Shown: piece by piece, positions 32,146-43,689 of the stretch
Position numbering within the stretch: the first letter of the stretch is position 1
Layout: each line of letters opens with the position of its first letter
Assembly: GCA_025617745.1 (NCBI GenBank)
Contig: CM046854.1
Location: 57,500,258-57,564,257 of the forward strand
Source: Heliocidaris erythrogramma
Taxonomy: Eukaryota > Echinodermata > Echinoidea > Camarodonta > Echinometridae
Direction: 5' to 3'
Length of the DNA stretch: 64,000 nucleotides
Notes under the pieces: generated by a model
Databases searched by the model: none
The model's input: the letters and a program-made list of their open reading frames with translations, nothing else
What the model was told of the DNA's origin: nothing
Made by a program: the position numbers and the translations under genes

Positions 32146-32866
32146 AGTTACGCATTCCAAGATTTATGAGTTGCTCTTGTAAAGGATGAAATAAAAAGAA
32201 ATGATTTAGTTTCATCGTTTGTTTGTGTGTCGTTATTCGGTGTCACAATTCTTTTAAGTGGAAAACAAGAGAAGACAGCAAGAGGGCAAGTTGAGATATG
32301 CAAGTGATTGAAAAGATTGAGGTTAGAATATCATTGAAATGAAATAAGAAGGCTGAAATGAATTGAAGATAACTTAGTTAAAGAATGTTAAGGATTGAAT
32401 AGAAATCGGGAATGAAAAATGGGGATGCATGGAGACTGTGAAAATGTAAAAAGCGAAAAGATGCAAATAGCCAGAAATGATTCCTAAAGTGAAACAAAAT
32501 GTATCACATTAAAAGGAAGGAGTGAGCGAAAAGGGGAAATGAAAGAAAAACCTGAATTAACAGAAACATGAAAACTGTAACAGAAAAAGAAAACCAAACA
32601 CAAGAAAGAAGACACTGAAGATAAAACAGAAAAAGTGATAACAACATGAAGGGAATTGAAAACAAACTCGAATAATCTGCATTAAAACGATCGCACCAAT
32701 ATTCTGTGCAAATCGATTCTTACATTAAGCTGGTAAAATTGTTCTAAGTCGGTCAAGCATAAATTCGTGTATTTGGTATCACATAAAAGAAGAAACTTTA
32801 TTCTTACTAAAAGTGTCCATGTTTTATTCCAATCCTATTTCATTATCAAGATATCTATCTCCCAAA
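32146..32866. other. Purine-rich 3' part of the mariner
   Basis: Non-coding, strongly A/G-rich DNA (32260-32660) between the transposase stop and the right terminus. No hairpin or frame is recognised. Confidence 0.5.
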
Positions 32867-33267
32867 ACGGGTTTCTTTTTTTCTGGGACGCACTGTATAC
32901 TGAGCAGTCAAACTGCAGGTCGTATGCAAATGAGCAAAAAGGAATTTCCAGTGCTTGAAATGGCACTCTCCCCTTGCAACCAGTGGACTGTTTGGCATGG
33001 TCATGCATATTCAAAGTTTAACTCAAGAAATATTAATACTATGCTCATCAAATTTTCTGGAAAGATGAAGGGATAGTTTACGAACATACCTTGCTTAGGT
33101 TACAATTTAAAGAAGTAGTTGAAAATAGGTGATGAAATAGTAAAACAAAACACTTTTGTTTATAAGACTTCACATATCAAAACTATATGAGCCACTATTA
33201 ATACACATATGTATGGAAGCGTTTAAGTTTCATCTTTTATATTATCATATTCAAAACATCAATACAT

Positions 33268-33573
33268 TTATGACAGGGTCAGGATCCAGCAGTATTCAAC
33301 CCAAGTATATAATATATCATTGAAAGTGTCTAGACCATAGAATCCTAGCACTGTGATTGGCTGACAAGGCCACCCTGCAAGATAGGGTGGATTGTTTGAA
33401 ACCACATGCCACCTGTTGGTGAACTCTTGACCTCTTGTGCAAACATGGTCCTGGCTGTAAGAGAAGATTTCGGGAAAGAATCTGTGAAGTAACCAATCAG
33501 AGTTCTGGAATCAACTGTTTGAAGGACACAGTGTGTACTTTGGTCACAGTTTGCTGGATTCTGACCCTGTCAT
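33268..33573. mobile_element. 305-bp MITE with TGACAGGGTCAG ends
   Basis: ATGACAGGGTCAGGATCCAG at the left is the inverse of the right end near 33551-33573, with one mismatch. The interior has no frame. No convincing target duplication flanks it. Confidence 0.65.
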
Positions 33574-33869
33574 GAAGTGTACAATTATATTATTTCAATA
33601 TTTGTAAAATAAAGATATTGCCCTTTACACTCATGTCAAATTCAACCTGGCTCATAATACAAGGGAAATGCCCAGGGCAGTCTCGCCTGCATTAACTGCG
33701 CAATTATCGGGGCAAACTTTTGGTGAAAAATCAAAGGTTAGGGGTACCCGTGTGGACCAGGTACCCCATTTGTATAACTCAAATCCCCTTCAACTAAGAT
33801 TTATTGGACAGTGAAGTTCATTTGAAATCAAGCTGTGTGTTTTAAAGAAGCAGAATATGTGTACATGAA

Positions 33870-34975
33870 ATAATTGCCATTGGGACACTTTTGGGGTGCT
33901 GCCCCTCCATCAGACCCCTTTGAAGATTATGATCTACTATACGTGGTCAATTCTAAGAATGATTCCTACCTAGTTTGGTTACATTCTACAGGTAGCAATA
34001 GGTTTTACAGAAAGAAAAATGTCAATTTGGTGTCACAGACTCTTGGGGGCCAAATGCCCCCCCTTCCCCACTCCACTCTCTCCTTAAGGATAAGGTACCC
34101 TATTTGCATTAATTTAGATCCTCTTTGCTTAAGGATGAATCTTACCTAGTTTGGTTAGAACCCAGACATGCATTAAAAAAATCTCATTTCACAATAGGGG
34201 CACTTTAGGGGTGCTGCCCCTGAGACCCCTTGGGGGCAAGGTACCCTGTTTAAGAAATTGAGGTGTCCTTCCTCTAAGGATGATATCTACCAACTTTGCT
34301 TACAATCTTGCAAAAGTGCTTAAAGAAGAAGCAAAAATAAATCTAATTACTGCCATTATTGGTAGGTACCCCATCTGTACTGATTTAGATCCTCCTTGCC
34401 TAAGGATGATCCCTGCCAATTTTGGTTGAAATCCACCACCAGCAGAGTTTTGAGGAGAAGTCAAATGCATGTGTACAATACATGTACATACTCCAAACAT
34501 GTATGTAGAGACAAAACTAAACTTTACCAAAAAGTTAACCGAGTTAAACTGTCAGTAGAAGACCTTTAATGTGATGAAAATGTAAGATTTGGGTATTCAT
34601 TTGAAAGAGGAGAACATAAAGAAAATTCCTACCAGAATGATGCCAAGTTTCAAAGTATTTGAACAAATACTTTTGAAATAAAGTCAAAATTCAAAAACTT
34701 AACCTCAGGTTAAGTTTTTGGAACACAATTTAACTCAATTGACCTTAATTGACCTTTGACCTTGACTTTTGACCTGAAATTTTTCCACATTATTTGGGAT
34801 ACTCTACAACCCTTGTGTGCAAGCTTCATGAAAATTGAACATATACTTTTGAAATGAGAGCATTTTCGAAATTGTTGACGTGAACGCCGCCGCCGCCGCC
34901 ACCGTCGGAAAAGCAATGCTTATGTCTCGCTTTCTGCTTACGCAGTCGAGACAAAAACTAAGTGAGATTTTTACA
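33870..34975 (+). repeat. Diverged tandem units ending in GCCGCCGCC plus hairpin
   Basis: Units of roughly 150-170 bp with GGGGTGCTGCCCC, AAGGTACCCTATTTG and AAGGATGATTCCTACCAATTTGGTT recur at about 33880, 34040, 34200 and 34360. They are followed by GACCTTTGACC phrases, a GCCGCCGCCGCC run at 34886 and a hairpin GTCTCG...CGAGAC near 34925-34956. The order resembles minisatellite-bearing non-autonomous elements of marine invertebrates. Confidence 0.55.
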
Positions 34976-35256
34976 GGTTTACTTTTCGTTTCATTTCCAA
35001 TTTTTTTCATAAAATAACACTATTTTTCACCAATGTTGTCATATTTTTCACAGACAAGTAAAGTATGTCATGAATCTCTAATTCTTTTTTTATTTGATGT
35101 ATAAATCATGACAATCGGTAAACATTAACTAGTCCATTCAATTAATTGGAAATTAGATGTTCTTGGGGGTTCCTGCTCATTATGTATTCAGAGACTCACC
35201 TAGTCAAGCAGAGCTGGAAACAAAAGAAAGCACTTTGGGGGACTGCAGTTTGACTG

Positions 35257-35880
35257 TTAGGAGTCACCCTATGCCTGGACCTCAGCTGGACGGAGCACAT
35301 TACCACCGTATGCTCTAAAGCCAATAAGACCCGAGGCTTTATTAGGCGCAACCTCAAAATCTCCTCCAGGAAGATTAAGGAGACAGCATATAAGACCAAC
35401 ATCCGGCCGATTGTGGAGTACGCTACCACGGTTTGGGACCCTTACACACATGTCTGCATGAACATGCTGGAGGCTGTCCAACGACGTGCAGCTCGCTATG
35501 TCATGAGACGCTACCGCAACACATCAAGCGTGTCGTCCATGATTGAAAAAGTGCGGTGGTTATCATCGGAAGATCGTTGCAGAACTGCACGCCTTGCAAT
35601 GTTGTACAAAATACATCTTAACCTTGCCTGTGTAGAAGGTGTCGAGATGCAACTCTAACCTCTCTCCTCACGCCAAGGTAGGGGCCATGACCGGCAGATT
35701 GCCCTTCCTCACTGTCAGACCACCTATCAGCAAAACTCATTTCTGCCATGGACTATAAGGCAGTGGAATGGACTTCCACAGCATGTCATCAAAGAGTACC
35801 ATCTACACTTTTGTGTCAAGGGCCTCAAGACGGGAGTGATAGCCCAGCCAACACCATTTTTATTTTATTTTAATTTTAGT
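35257..35880 (+). pseudogene. LINE reverse transcriptase pseudogene, 3' part
   Basis: It continues the LINE interrupted at 30705. The plus strand gives LDLSWTEHITTVCSKANKTR in a broken frame, then VEYATTVWDPYTHVCMNMLEA and VQRRAARYVMRRYRNTSSVS from 35413. This is the C-terminal thumb region common to Jockey/CR1 LINEs (YASTVWDP...LEAVQRRAARF). A stop at 35656 is followed by further LINE-like coding in another frame up to about 35830. Confidence 0.82.
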
Positions 35881-36069
35881 AGTTTTATTTTCCCTCAACA
35901 TGTCAATGAAAGTCTATATCAGTTTTTTTTAAACCAATTTAGGAGGCAGTAACCTGCTTATCTGCCATCTAGCAACCCGTTCCATTTCACCATGGGAAAT
36001 TTTTAGTGAGCTAAAAAACTGAAGCAGCGTAAATCCTGTTGTCCTGACAAACTGTCAACACGACTCATT

Positions 36070-37312
36070 CAATGATTCTCTTATGAACTAACCATGCCTC
36101 TCACCAACATCATCAATGCATCTTATGAACTACATACAGTGCCATCCCTGTGGAAGAGGGCACATATCACCCCGTGCCTGTAAGTCTTCCCTTGCAACCG
36201 TTGGCAACCTTCACCCCATCGCTTTGACGGACCATTTCGCCAAGATTGCTGAGCCCTTTACTGCGTGGGACACACCACAAAATGAGGCATGGCCAATATG
36301 ACCCCTCTCAATATAGAAATCTCAAAGGGGTATCTACATCTCACTGCCTCATTGACATCATAAATACCCTTGCAAAGCATGCGGATAGTCCGCGATCTAT
36401 TTCTAGACTCTCATCACTGACTTTGCAAAAGCATTTGATCATGTAGGTCATAACATTGCAATCGCGAAACTCCATGACATGGGAGTAAATCCTTCTCTGG
36501 TTGATTGGATAGCACACTTTCTAGCAAAGCCTCGAGGAAAGGAAGAGTAGCAGATATTCCGCTGTAATGATCACAGACACAGACTTTGCTGATAATATTG
36601 CACTAATTTCAGACAATCTGGAAAAGGCACAGCTCCTAGAACTCCTAGCTCCTAGAACGAGTCGAGTCTGCAGCAAGCCAAGTCGGTTTACAAATTAACA
36701 GTACCACGACAGAATTCATGATGTACAACCTTCAGGCAGGCGAGATTTGTACTGCTGATGAGACAACGTTGAAGCAAGTTCAAGACTTTCAGTACCTTGA
36801 CTCGTGGGTCGATCAGTCGGCACAAGATCTGAATATCCGAAAGGAAAAATCGTGAATGGCTTTGAACAAACTGGCAGCAGTTTGGAAATCTAACCTCAGT
36901 AGGCAACTGAAAGTCAGATTCTTTAAACCTTCAGTGGAAACTGTACTGCTATATGGATCAGAAACCTGGACACTGACAAATACCCTGGAAAAACAACTAG
37001 AGGGCTGCTATACAATTAATCTTGAGAGCAGCATCGAATGTCAATTGGAGGGATCATACTGTATGACACCAATCTCAGTCAGACTGAGAGAATGCCAACT
37101 CCGTTTCACTGGTCATTGCTGGAAGAGTGAAATAATTTCACAAATGCTCTTCTGGGAACCTTCAAGGGCCAAACGCACCAGGGGTCGTCCAGCAATGACT
37201 TACATAGATCAGTTAGAAAAAGACACTTGTCTACCAAGGCAGGAATTCCCAAAGATCATGGAGAATAGAACTGAATGGAAAAAGCTTGTCAAATCAGTGC
37301 GAGTACGCTAGA
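36070..37312 (+). pseudogene. Second LINE reverse transcriptase pseudogene
   Basis: Plus-strand pieces: an ELHTVPSLWKRAHITPC-like block near 36130, FGNLKGVSTSH-like sequence near 36320, a catalytic-block remnant DFADNIALIS near 36585, then an uninterrupted C-terminal frame 36856-37311. The last begins LNKLAAVWKSNLSRQLKVRF, contains LLYGSETWTL, and ends RPAMTYIDQLEKDTCLP with a basic tail. This C-terminus is characteristic of non-LTR reverse transcriptases that list LYGCETW. Most of the palm and all of the endonuclease are missing. It is a different family from the LINE at 29430. Confidence 0.8.
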
Positions 37313-37715
37313 CCTAGTACATGTAGTAGTAAATGTACACCAAATTTGGTAACGATCGGACATTGTATAGCCGAGATCTTATGGGGGGCCATCATGCCCT
37401 CCAGCCTTCAAAACCTCTGAAATAGCGCAGTCTTTGTAGGGTTTACTCAGTCTTGTATTAGTACAATTCTGTATTGATTTGCTCATCTTATTCATTTTGG
37501 CTAATGATTTATTATGGATTTACGACAATCTTTCACTCATGAATCATTGTTTTTGCAGTATAATTACAATGTCTTTATCTCCTGTCATCACCCTTTTTCA
37601 CTCCGCACTCTCCCTATCCTGCTCTATATATTTCCCTACTCATCACTAATATCACTGGAAGTTTTTCTTAATTATAGTATAATTAAGTTGTATTGTATTT
37701 TATATTATTTCCATA
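37313..37715. other. No feature recognised
   Basis: AT-rich DNA between the LINE end and a pogo-like element. It probably includes LINE 3' UTR. Confidence 0.4.
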
Positions 37716-37717
37716 TA

Positions 37718-38418
37718 CAGTCAACCTTGCTTAACGTCGACGTCGACATCGCATGTGTCGAATAGTCGCTCAAGTCGATGAAAATAAAAAGTCCTGATTT
37801 ATCATCATAGACTTACGTGTGTTAATTCTTTGTACAAGTCAATTTTTTTAGATCGAATACTTGCCTATATCGATCAAATTCTCAGAACAATACCATGAAA
37901 AAGCATTAAATTTACACCGCGGAAGTCGAACTAGACGGCGATGTGAAATCGATCAATCAATGTTGTCGACACTGCCACACGCTGATTTTGTTTACAAAAA
38001 TTTCCTGACTTGCTGGCGCGATCTCCGCGTCCTCTCTTGCGCTCTCATGTGAAAAACAAAATGTCATGCATTAAGTCATGCCTTCACGGCCATGTGCATA
38101 TAAATGGATGTAAGGGAGGATTTAATACATTGGAATTAATCACTGTACGTATCTGGTTTGACTCTTTATTGTCCAACTTGTAACAGGAGTGTGAAGTAAT
38201 ATACTGGGTACATGAAAGGTACAGTATATGTGTTTTCTTGATGTCAGCACAATATATATCATGGTACATTACGTGACGAGAACTCAAAACCGCCAGCCAC
38301 AGTCTGCCCTGCGGCGTCCCCGTGTTATGTATACAATGTACACGCGTAAGTCGGACTTCCGCACAAGTCAACGCATTTCACTCAGTCCCGTCATAATCGA
38401 CTTAGGTGAGGTTGACTG
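37718..38418. mobile_element. Pogo/Tigger-like non-autonomous element
   Basis: CAGTCAACCTTGCTTAACGTC at the left and the inverse of CAGTCAACCTCACCTAAGTCG at the right bound 701 bp, with TA on both sides (37716-37717 and 38419-38420). Ends of the form CAGTC(A/G)ACC...TTA(A/C)G are typical of pogo-group Tc1/mariner elements. No transposase remains. Confidence 0.78.
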
Positions 38419-38488
38419 TATTTTTATTAAAACTCAGTACATTCCATGTAATTCAGCTCTTGGGATGCCATGTGGATCTTAATAAATA

Positions 38489-38516
38489 CCATTTCAATTT
38501 CAATTTCAATTTCAAT
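38489..38516. repeat. (AATTTC)n microsatellite
   Basis: Four to five perfect six-base units, CAATTTCAATTTCAATTTC. Confidence 0.85.
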
Positions 38517-38620
38517 CATGAAATAACATGGACTTCATACAATGTTAAAATTGGCAATAGTCAGGACTGTTTGCCACTTTGTTTGAAAAGAAAGAGTCTG
38601 ATTTCATAAAATCTTCTTAC

Positions 38621-38845
38621 CTCTGTTACGAGTGTAGAAGACAATTTCTGCCAACCCTGGGTCAGTGAAATGTGCACAATGTTCCATAGTAACCTTGATA
38701 CATTTGTTGAATTTAGCTCCAGAAGGGGAGAATCTGATGCCGCATGATATTTCTACCTCATCTTCTTGGAGAATGAGACCTGCTGGAGCATCTGTTATGA
38801 ACTCCCAGTACACAGCAATTTCTCCTTCATCATATGCATCAGTTT
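38621..38845 (-). CDS. Host gene exon 6: ZU5 domain
   Basis: Acceptor ACAAG and donor GAG|GTAAGAAG bound 225 nt (phase 1 in, phase 1 out). It encodes composite residues 146-219: AVYWEFITDAPAGLILQ, then EVEISCGIRFSPSGAKFNKC and IKVTMEHCAHFTDPGLAEI. The pattern SCGxxxSPSGxKFxKxIxVTxxHCA is that of ZU5 domains (vertebrate PIDD1, UNC5, ankyrin and NLRP1). The domain is completed by the exon at 18966-19207, with which it joins in phase across a 19.4-kb intron. In PIDD-like proteins this module controls release of a Death or CARD effector. Confidence 0.75.
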
Positions 38846-39117
38846 CTTGTGTTTTGAAATAAAGGATAGGTTTTGATCAAAGGCAGTGTTTGCAATGATA
38901 GTGTTTTTTTTTGTCATTCCAGCATAATCAATTGTTTGTAGTCAGACGTGTAATCATCAAAATGATACGAAAAAATTCAACAGATAATCACTATATATTA
39001 CATTACGAGAACGCAGCTTCATGACACTAATGTATATTTCATGTACATATTATCAGACAAATAAAGGAACATTTTTCAAGAAAATAATATTTTCATGACA
39101 TCAGCAAATGTACATAC

Positions 39118-39161
39118 CTCCTACTCTAGTTGGTGACAGCCACAGCTGAGAAGCTTCCCCC
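39118..39161 (-). CDS. Host gene exon 5: 44-nt linker exon
   Basis: Acceptor TCTCTAG and donor GAG|GTATGT. It reads EASQLWLSPTRVG and links in phase to the exons on both sides (phase 2 in, phase 1 out). The acceptor context TCTCTAG is the same as that of the 56-nt exon at 53517-53572, and both small exons precede a phase-1 exon, suggesting a duplicated exon pair. Too short for domain recognition, so support comes from splice sites and phase only. Confidence 0.5.
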
Positions 39162-39309
39162 CTAGAGATCACCATGAAATATAAAATCAAAAGCTAAACA
39201 GAAAAAGATTTGACATTGTCATGGACACAAAAAACATCACAGCTCCATGAGAGGGAATTAACAGTCTGGATACACATTTCCTTTAAAAACAAGTAAAAGA
39301 TACGACTGC

Positions 39310-40615
39310 GTCTTCAATATGCCTCCGCTTGTATTCAGATAATTCCTGATCACCTACAAGTATAATATAGTTGATGCGCATTCATCAAATGGTTATTGCA
39401 AAATTGCGATTTAAAACACTAAAATCCTATATTACTAGTTGACCTCTGACTATAAAGCAATATAATCAGTTGTTCTTGAGATATCGTGGAAATGTAGCCA
39501 AAAACTGTATTAATATCATGTAAATTGGCCGCTGAGACCTGCAACCTGTGACCTTTAACCTACTTACCCCCAAAATCTAATCAGTTCATCTTCGTATGGG
39601 GATACATACTAGTCCCAAGTTTGAAGTAATTCAAATTTAAGACAGCTTCGTAACATGACTGGCTTCCCTACAATTAAATGCAATACAGAACGATATCGAA
39701 AATCCACCATCCCTCACCTTGCCAGAATCTTGAAATAAACTCCCCCCCCCCCCACGCTTTGCATCCCAAACATTTTCACTTCTCAGATTCCATGCCTAGA
39801 TGTAATGACTCATTTTACATGGTTATGGCTTTCTAACTTGGTTATATTTATGTATTGCTCCAAAATCTTCTCCTTTCTATCTATCTCCTTCTTTCTTTCT
39901 CTTCCCTTTTCTTTCCTATTCTTTACTTTTTCTTTCTTTCTCTCACTTTTCACACTTGTTATCTTATTATTTGTGTAGTGTAAATCTTAGTATTTTCGTT
40001 TTGCTTCCAATTATGTATCTTTTTTATATATTTGATGCGATTCTATTGTATATATGCACATATATATCTGATTGTAAATTGACCCCTTCAGCCCCTGTGC
40101 TGCTGGTCAATCATCATATACCATAATAAATAAATAAATAAATAAATAAAATAAAAAGTTCTTACCTCAAACAGTTCTTGAGATATCGCAGTAACGAGGC
40201 TAAAAACCAGTAATTTCATGTAATTTCATGTAAATTGACCTCTGTGACCTCTGAACTTTGACCTACCTACCCCAAAATCTAATCAGTTCCTCTTTCTATG
40301 GGGATACATACTGGTACCAAGTTTGAAGTTCTTACCTCAAACAGTTCTTCAGAAATCGCGGTAACGGTGCTAAAAACCCAAGAATTTCATGTAATTTCAT
40401 GTAAATTGACCTCTGTGACCTCTGACCTACTTACCCCAAAATCTAATCAGTTCATCTTCGTATGGGGATACATACTAGTACCAAGTTTGAGGTTCCTACC
40501 TCAAATGATTCTTCAGATATCGCAGTAACGAGAAGTGGGACGGACGGACGGACGGACAACCCGAAAACATAATGCCTCCGGCACCCACCTTCGGTGGGCG
40601 GAAGCATAAAAATAT
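39310..40615 (+). repeat. Array of 110-150-bp dispersed-repeat units
   Basis: The phrases ACCCCCAAAATCTAATCAGTTC, GGGGATACATACTAGTACCAAG and GAGATATCGCGGTAACGA recur at about 39570, 40260 and 40430. The array ends in GACGGACGGACGGAC (40541) and ATGCCTCCGGCACCCACCTTCGGTGGGCGGAAGCAT, which folds into a TTCG-loop hairpin. A (TAAA)n microsatellite at about 40126-40150 and pyrimidine tracts at 39850-39960 interrupt it. Related copies lie at 19376 and 53680. Confidence 0.65.
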
Positions 40616-40732
40616 CGATGAGCAAACAGAAACAGATCAATTTTTTTCTCAAGGGTACATGTATATTCTTTATAGGGTAAAGTCTATTCACACATGAACA
40701 TGTACTCTTTCGGAGGATACATGGCTCTTATG

Positions 40733-41542
40733 GGGTGTTGCAAGAAAGTTGCGATTGATTGCAAGTTGCAACTGATCGGTACTGACCAATCAAAATCATT
40801 GTTTCAAGCGCATCTTATATTTCATATTTTTCATATTTATTCAATTCAATTCCTTTAAAAAAACATTATACAAGACATTGAATAAAAACATGCAATTCCA
40901 TATAATATATATCATATTTCATTTCAAATTGCAAAGTAAAAATATATTAACGGTGATGAAACTAAATTGGGCATAGCTGATAAAAAACCAAAAAGGTTTT
41001 GTCAGGACAGCTTCCCAAATGATACACAATTTGGTAAACTAAATGGCGGAAAACAAATAGCAAGTAACAACAAAATAATTTACGAATTGCACCTTGCACC
41101 AATCCAAGCCCAGAATACAACATGGTGGGATAGGAAAGGAGATACACAGAAAAACAGAGAAAAAGGAAGAGAAGGAGGAAATGGAAGAAAATCTTATATA
41201 TTCATACAGTGAAAATCACGTACAATCAAATACTTTACTTTTAGTTTACTTTTAAAGCAGTTATAAAAAGAAACTGAAGTTATATTTGTTGGAAGCGTGT
41301 CCCAAATTACAGGTACATAATGTCTGCAGGAATAAGATGCAAATTCTGAATGTACATTCCGTCTAGGATATTTATTCTTAGATCTAGTATTATAATTATG
41401 TATTGCACTATTTCTTATTTCTTGAATTTTATTATTGAAATTTCTTATTTCTTCTTGAATGGGCAGACCCTGAACCATTCATAATGGTTGTTCTAATTTG
41501 CTTTACAATTTGCAATTGATTGCAACTTTCTTGCAACACCCC
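40733..41542. mobile_element. Element with GGGGTGTTGCAAGAAAGTTGC ends
   Basis: The sequence GGGTGTTGCAAGAAAGTTGC at the left is mirrored by GCAACTTTCTTGCAACACCC at the right. TTA/TAA-like flanks hint at a Harbinger-type target. The interior holds the 3' end of an unrelated LINE, so this is either a composite or an insertion into the element. Confidence 0.6.
41190..41478 (-). pseudogene. CR1/Jockey-type LINE, C-terminal RT fragment
   Basis: The minus strand reads AIHNYNTRSKNKYPRRNVHS and then YVPVIWDTLPTNITSVSF, FKSKLKVKYL. This is the common C-terminal end of CR1-group reverse transcriptases (HxYNTR...WNxLP...FKxxLKxYL). Catalytic parts are absent, a 5'-truncated copy as LINEs usually leave. 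Confidence 0.78.
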
Positions 41543-41815
41543 ATTAAAGCGATACCTTTGTAAATATCCCTGTAAACAAAAGGCAGTATTCTTTTGTAAA
41601 TGTCTCTGCCAAAAATCAAACCCAGGTCCCTGGCTGAGAGACAATTTTTCAACCTTTCATCATGAATGGCAGCAATGGGAAACTTTGATGGAGCTATGCA
41701 CCATTTTTCTTCCATTATCATTTCTCACAATAGTGTATTTATTTCCAAGGGGGTTGTTCCCAGTTGTTTGCATTTTTTGAAAGCTTTCATGGCATTTTAG
41801 TACATAGCCTTAACA
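41543..41815. other. No feature recognised
   Basis: Intron-like DNA just left of DIRS copy C. Confidence 0.4.
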
Positions 41816-42259
41816 TACAAATTTGTAAAATCAGCACTGATTTTTCTTATTTACTAGATGAATCTATATACATGTACCTGCCTATTTTTGCTAGTCTCCT
41901 GACTACGCAACCCAATCATGAACTTTTACACGTACATGTATAAGTCACATATTGTGCACACCCCCCGTAATCCATTGTTATCTCCTTCCTCACTCACCCG
42001 CATGAATGCGCAACGTCCATCTTCCTCTATTGCGAGCATCCCCAAAAGAGTAAATGTTGCTTGCAAGGAGAGGGGTAGGAGGGAGGGTCATAGGTAGGTA
42101 TATAGATTTATCTAGTAAATAAGAAAATCAGGGCTGATTTTACAAATTTACTGCTATAAATCATATATACCTACCTATTTTGGCTAGACTAACACCCATC
42201 TGGGAATGGGAGGCATGTTTTAGGGGAGGAACATGTTTTAAGGGAGGAAGGAAAAGGGA

Positions 42260-43295
42260 TTACACGGAAGACACTGCTGCCTTCAAGTTAGCTGACGCAA
42301 ATAATTCCTCTCCTGCAGGAACATCCTTTAAAAAGCAGGAAATGAAAGAATTGGGAGAATGCCAATAGGCGGCCCTCATAATATCATCAAGCGTCACACC
42401 TACATGTAGAAAAAGAGCCCAAGAAGTGCTAACACTACGTGTGTCATGAGCATGGGGCTTACCATCTATCAAAAGAGCCTCTGGGCCGGCGGCCTGAATA
42501 GCTTCGACAAGCCATCTAGAGATAGAGTCAAGAGAAGCTGGAGAGAAGGGCTCTTGAGTCATCAGAAAGGGGCGGATCGTCTTTGCGACAGGCCTTAGTC
42601 TTGTCAATATACCATTTAAGGGCCCTGACAGGGCACCATACCTTGTCCTCATGTACTGAAGAGAGATCAGATAGGGAACAAAGAAAAATTTCAACAGGGC
42701 CAGAAGAAGCTGTCTGGTTCTTGGCAATAAATGAAGCTTTAAGAATCAGCCTAACACCCTTTCTTTCCCAGCGAACGTGTTCGGGAGTAAGACAGAGCGT
42801 GAAGGGTGCTGCGCCCCTGGCCAGAGGCAATGGCTACCAAAAAGAGGGTCTTCACGGTGAGATGGTGAAGCGAAGCATTCCCCATAGGTTCGAAAGGAGG
42901 TTTAGCCAGGGCTTCTAGAACCGTGGCAAACTCCAAGACGGAACAATTGAGAAAAGGATTGATGATCAGTAAGAACGAATTAGTCCACTCAAAAGCGGTG
43001 AATTGGAAATTCCTGAACTGTCCGAAAAGCCCATGTGAATAGCACCGATCGCTGTCCGGTAGCCTCGGATAGTAGAGATATACCTTCCTTTGTCAAACAG
43101 AAATATTAGAAAATCTGCGATTGAGCCAATAGGAGCCTTAGACAGGATTTGATCCCAGACCTGACACCACTGAAAGAAGGCTGAAAGACGGAAATTGTAA
43201 ACTTCCCTAGTAGAATCTCTACGACTAGACATTACAAAATCTGCGACCCTCTTAGAAAGGCCCGACTGTCTTGCAGTCTCCCTGATAGGGGCCAA
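42260..43295 (-). pseudogene. DIRS tyrosine recombinase pseudogene (copy C)
   Basis: Frameshifted pieces align with the copy B recombinase: MSSRRDSTREVYNFRLSAFF from 43232, the Arg region SGQGRSTLHALS, and the HxxR box HAHDTRSVSTSWAL. The nucleophile position reads FISCFLKDV, Phe instead of Tyr, so the copy would be inactive even if the frame were whole. The RT stop and recombinase ATG overlap as TAATG (43230-43234), as in copy B. Confidence 0.85.
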
Positions 43296-43299
43296 GCAG

Positions 43300-43640
43300 T
43301 CAAATGAAGGGACGCTGGTATGCGGTGTAGAATCCCTGAAAGGGGTTAGACATCAGATCCGCTCTCAAGGGAAGAGGAAACGGCTGAGCCATCAAGAGAC
43401 TCACCAGCTCTGGAAACCAAATCCTCCTGGGCCAAAAGGGAGCTATCAAAAGAACCCAAGCCCGATCCTCCCAGTTCTTCCTCAAGACCTGCGGAATCAA
43501 GGGGAAGGGAGGGAAAGCAAACCCCCAAAGATTCTCCCAACTGAGGGAAAATGCGTCCAGGGCCCAGGCCTCCCGGTTGTGAGCTCGGGAGCAGTACCTC
43601 GGAAGTTAGTGGTTGAAAGCTGAAGCAAATAAAGAGTGAT
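43300..43640 (-). pseudogene. DIRS RT-RNase H tail fragment (copy C)
   Basis: It reads the region after RNase H (VLRKNWEDRAWVLLIAPFWP, RRIWFPELVSLL), closely matching copy B. RT and RNase H domains are missing because sequence from about 43640 jumps to the start of the RT frame near 43690 (MTRR... leader of the polymerase frame on the opposite strand is a shadow). Confidence 0.7.
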
Positions 43641-43689
43641 GCGGATGGTCTTCTATCTTATCTATAGCCCCTTATCCAACAGAGATTTG

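Larger units (their letters stand above)
30706..32895 (+). mobile_element. Mariner-type transposon, DD41D-like
   Basis: The termini CAGTGCATCCCA...AAAGGAAACC and the inverse GGTTTC...TGGGACGCACTG bound 2190 bp, and TA flanks both ends (30704-30705 and 32896-32897). It encodes one transposase frame with two nonsense codons. It inserted in the LINE at 29430, so it is younger than that LINE. Confidence 0.9.
32905..35256. mobile_element. Element with CAGTCAAACTGCAG inverted ends
   Basis: CAGTCAAACTGCAG at 32905-32918 is exactly matched by its inverse at 35243-35256, and LINE sequence resumes at 35257. It thus behaves as a 2.35-kb insertion in the LINE, next to the mariner. It contains a smaller MITE (33268-33573) and tandem units with a hairpin tail. 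No transposase frame is seen, and no target duplication could be fixed. Superfamily unknown. Confidence 0.55.
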
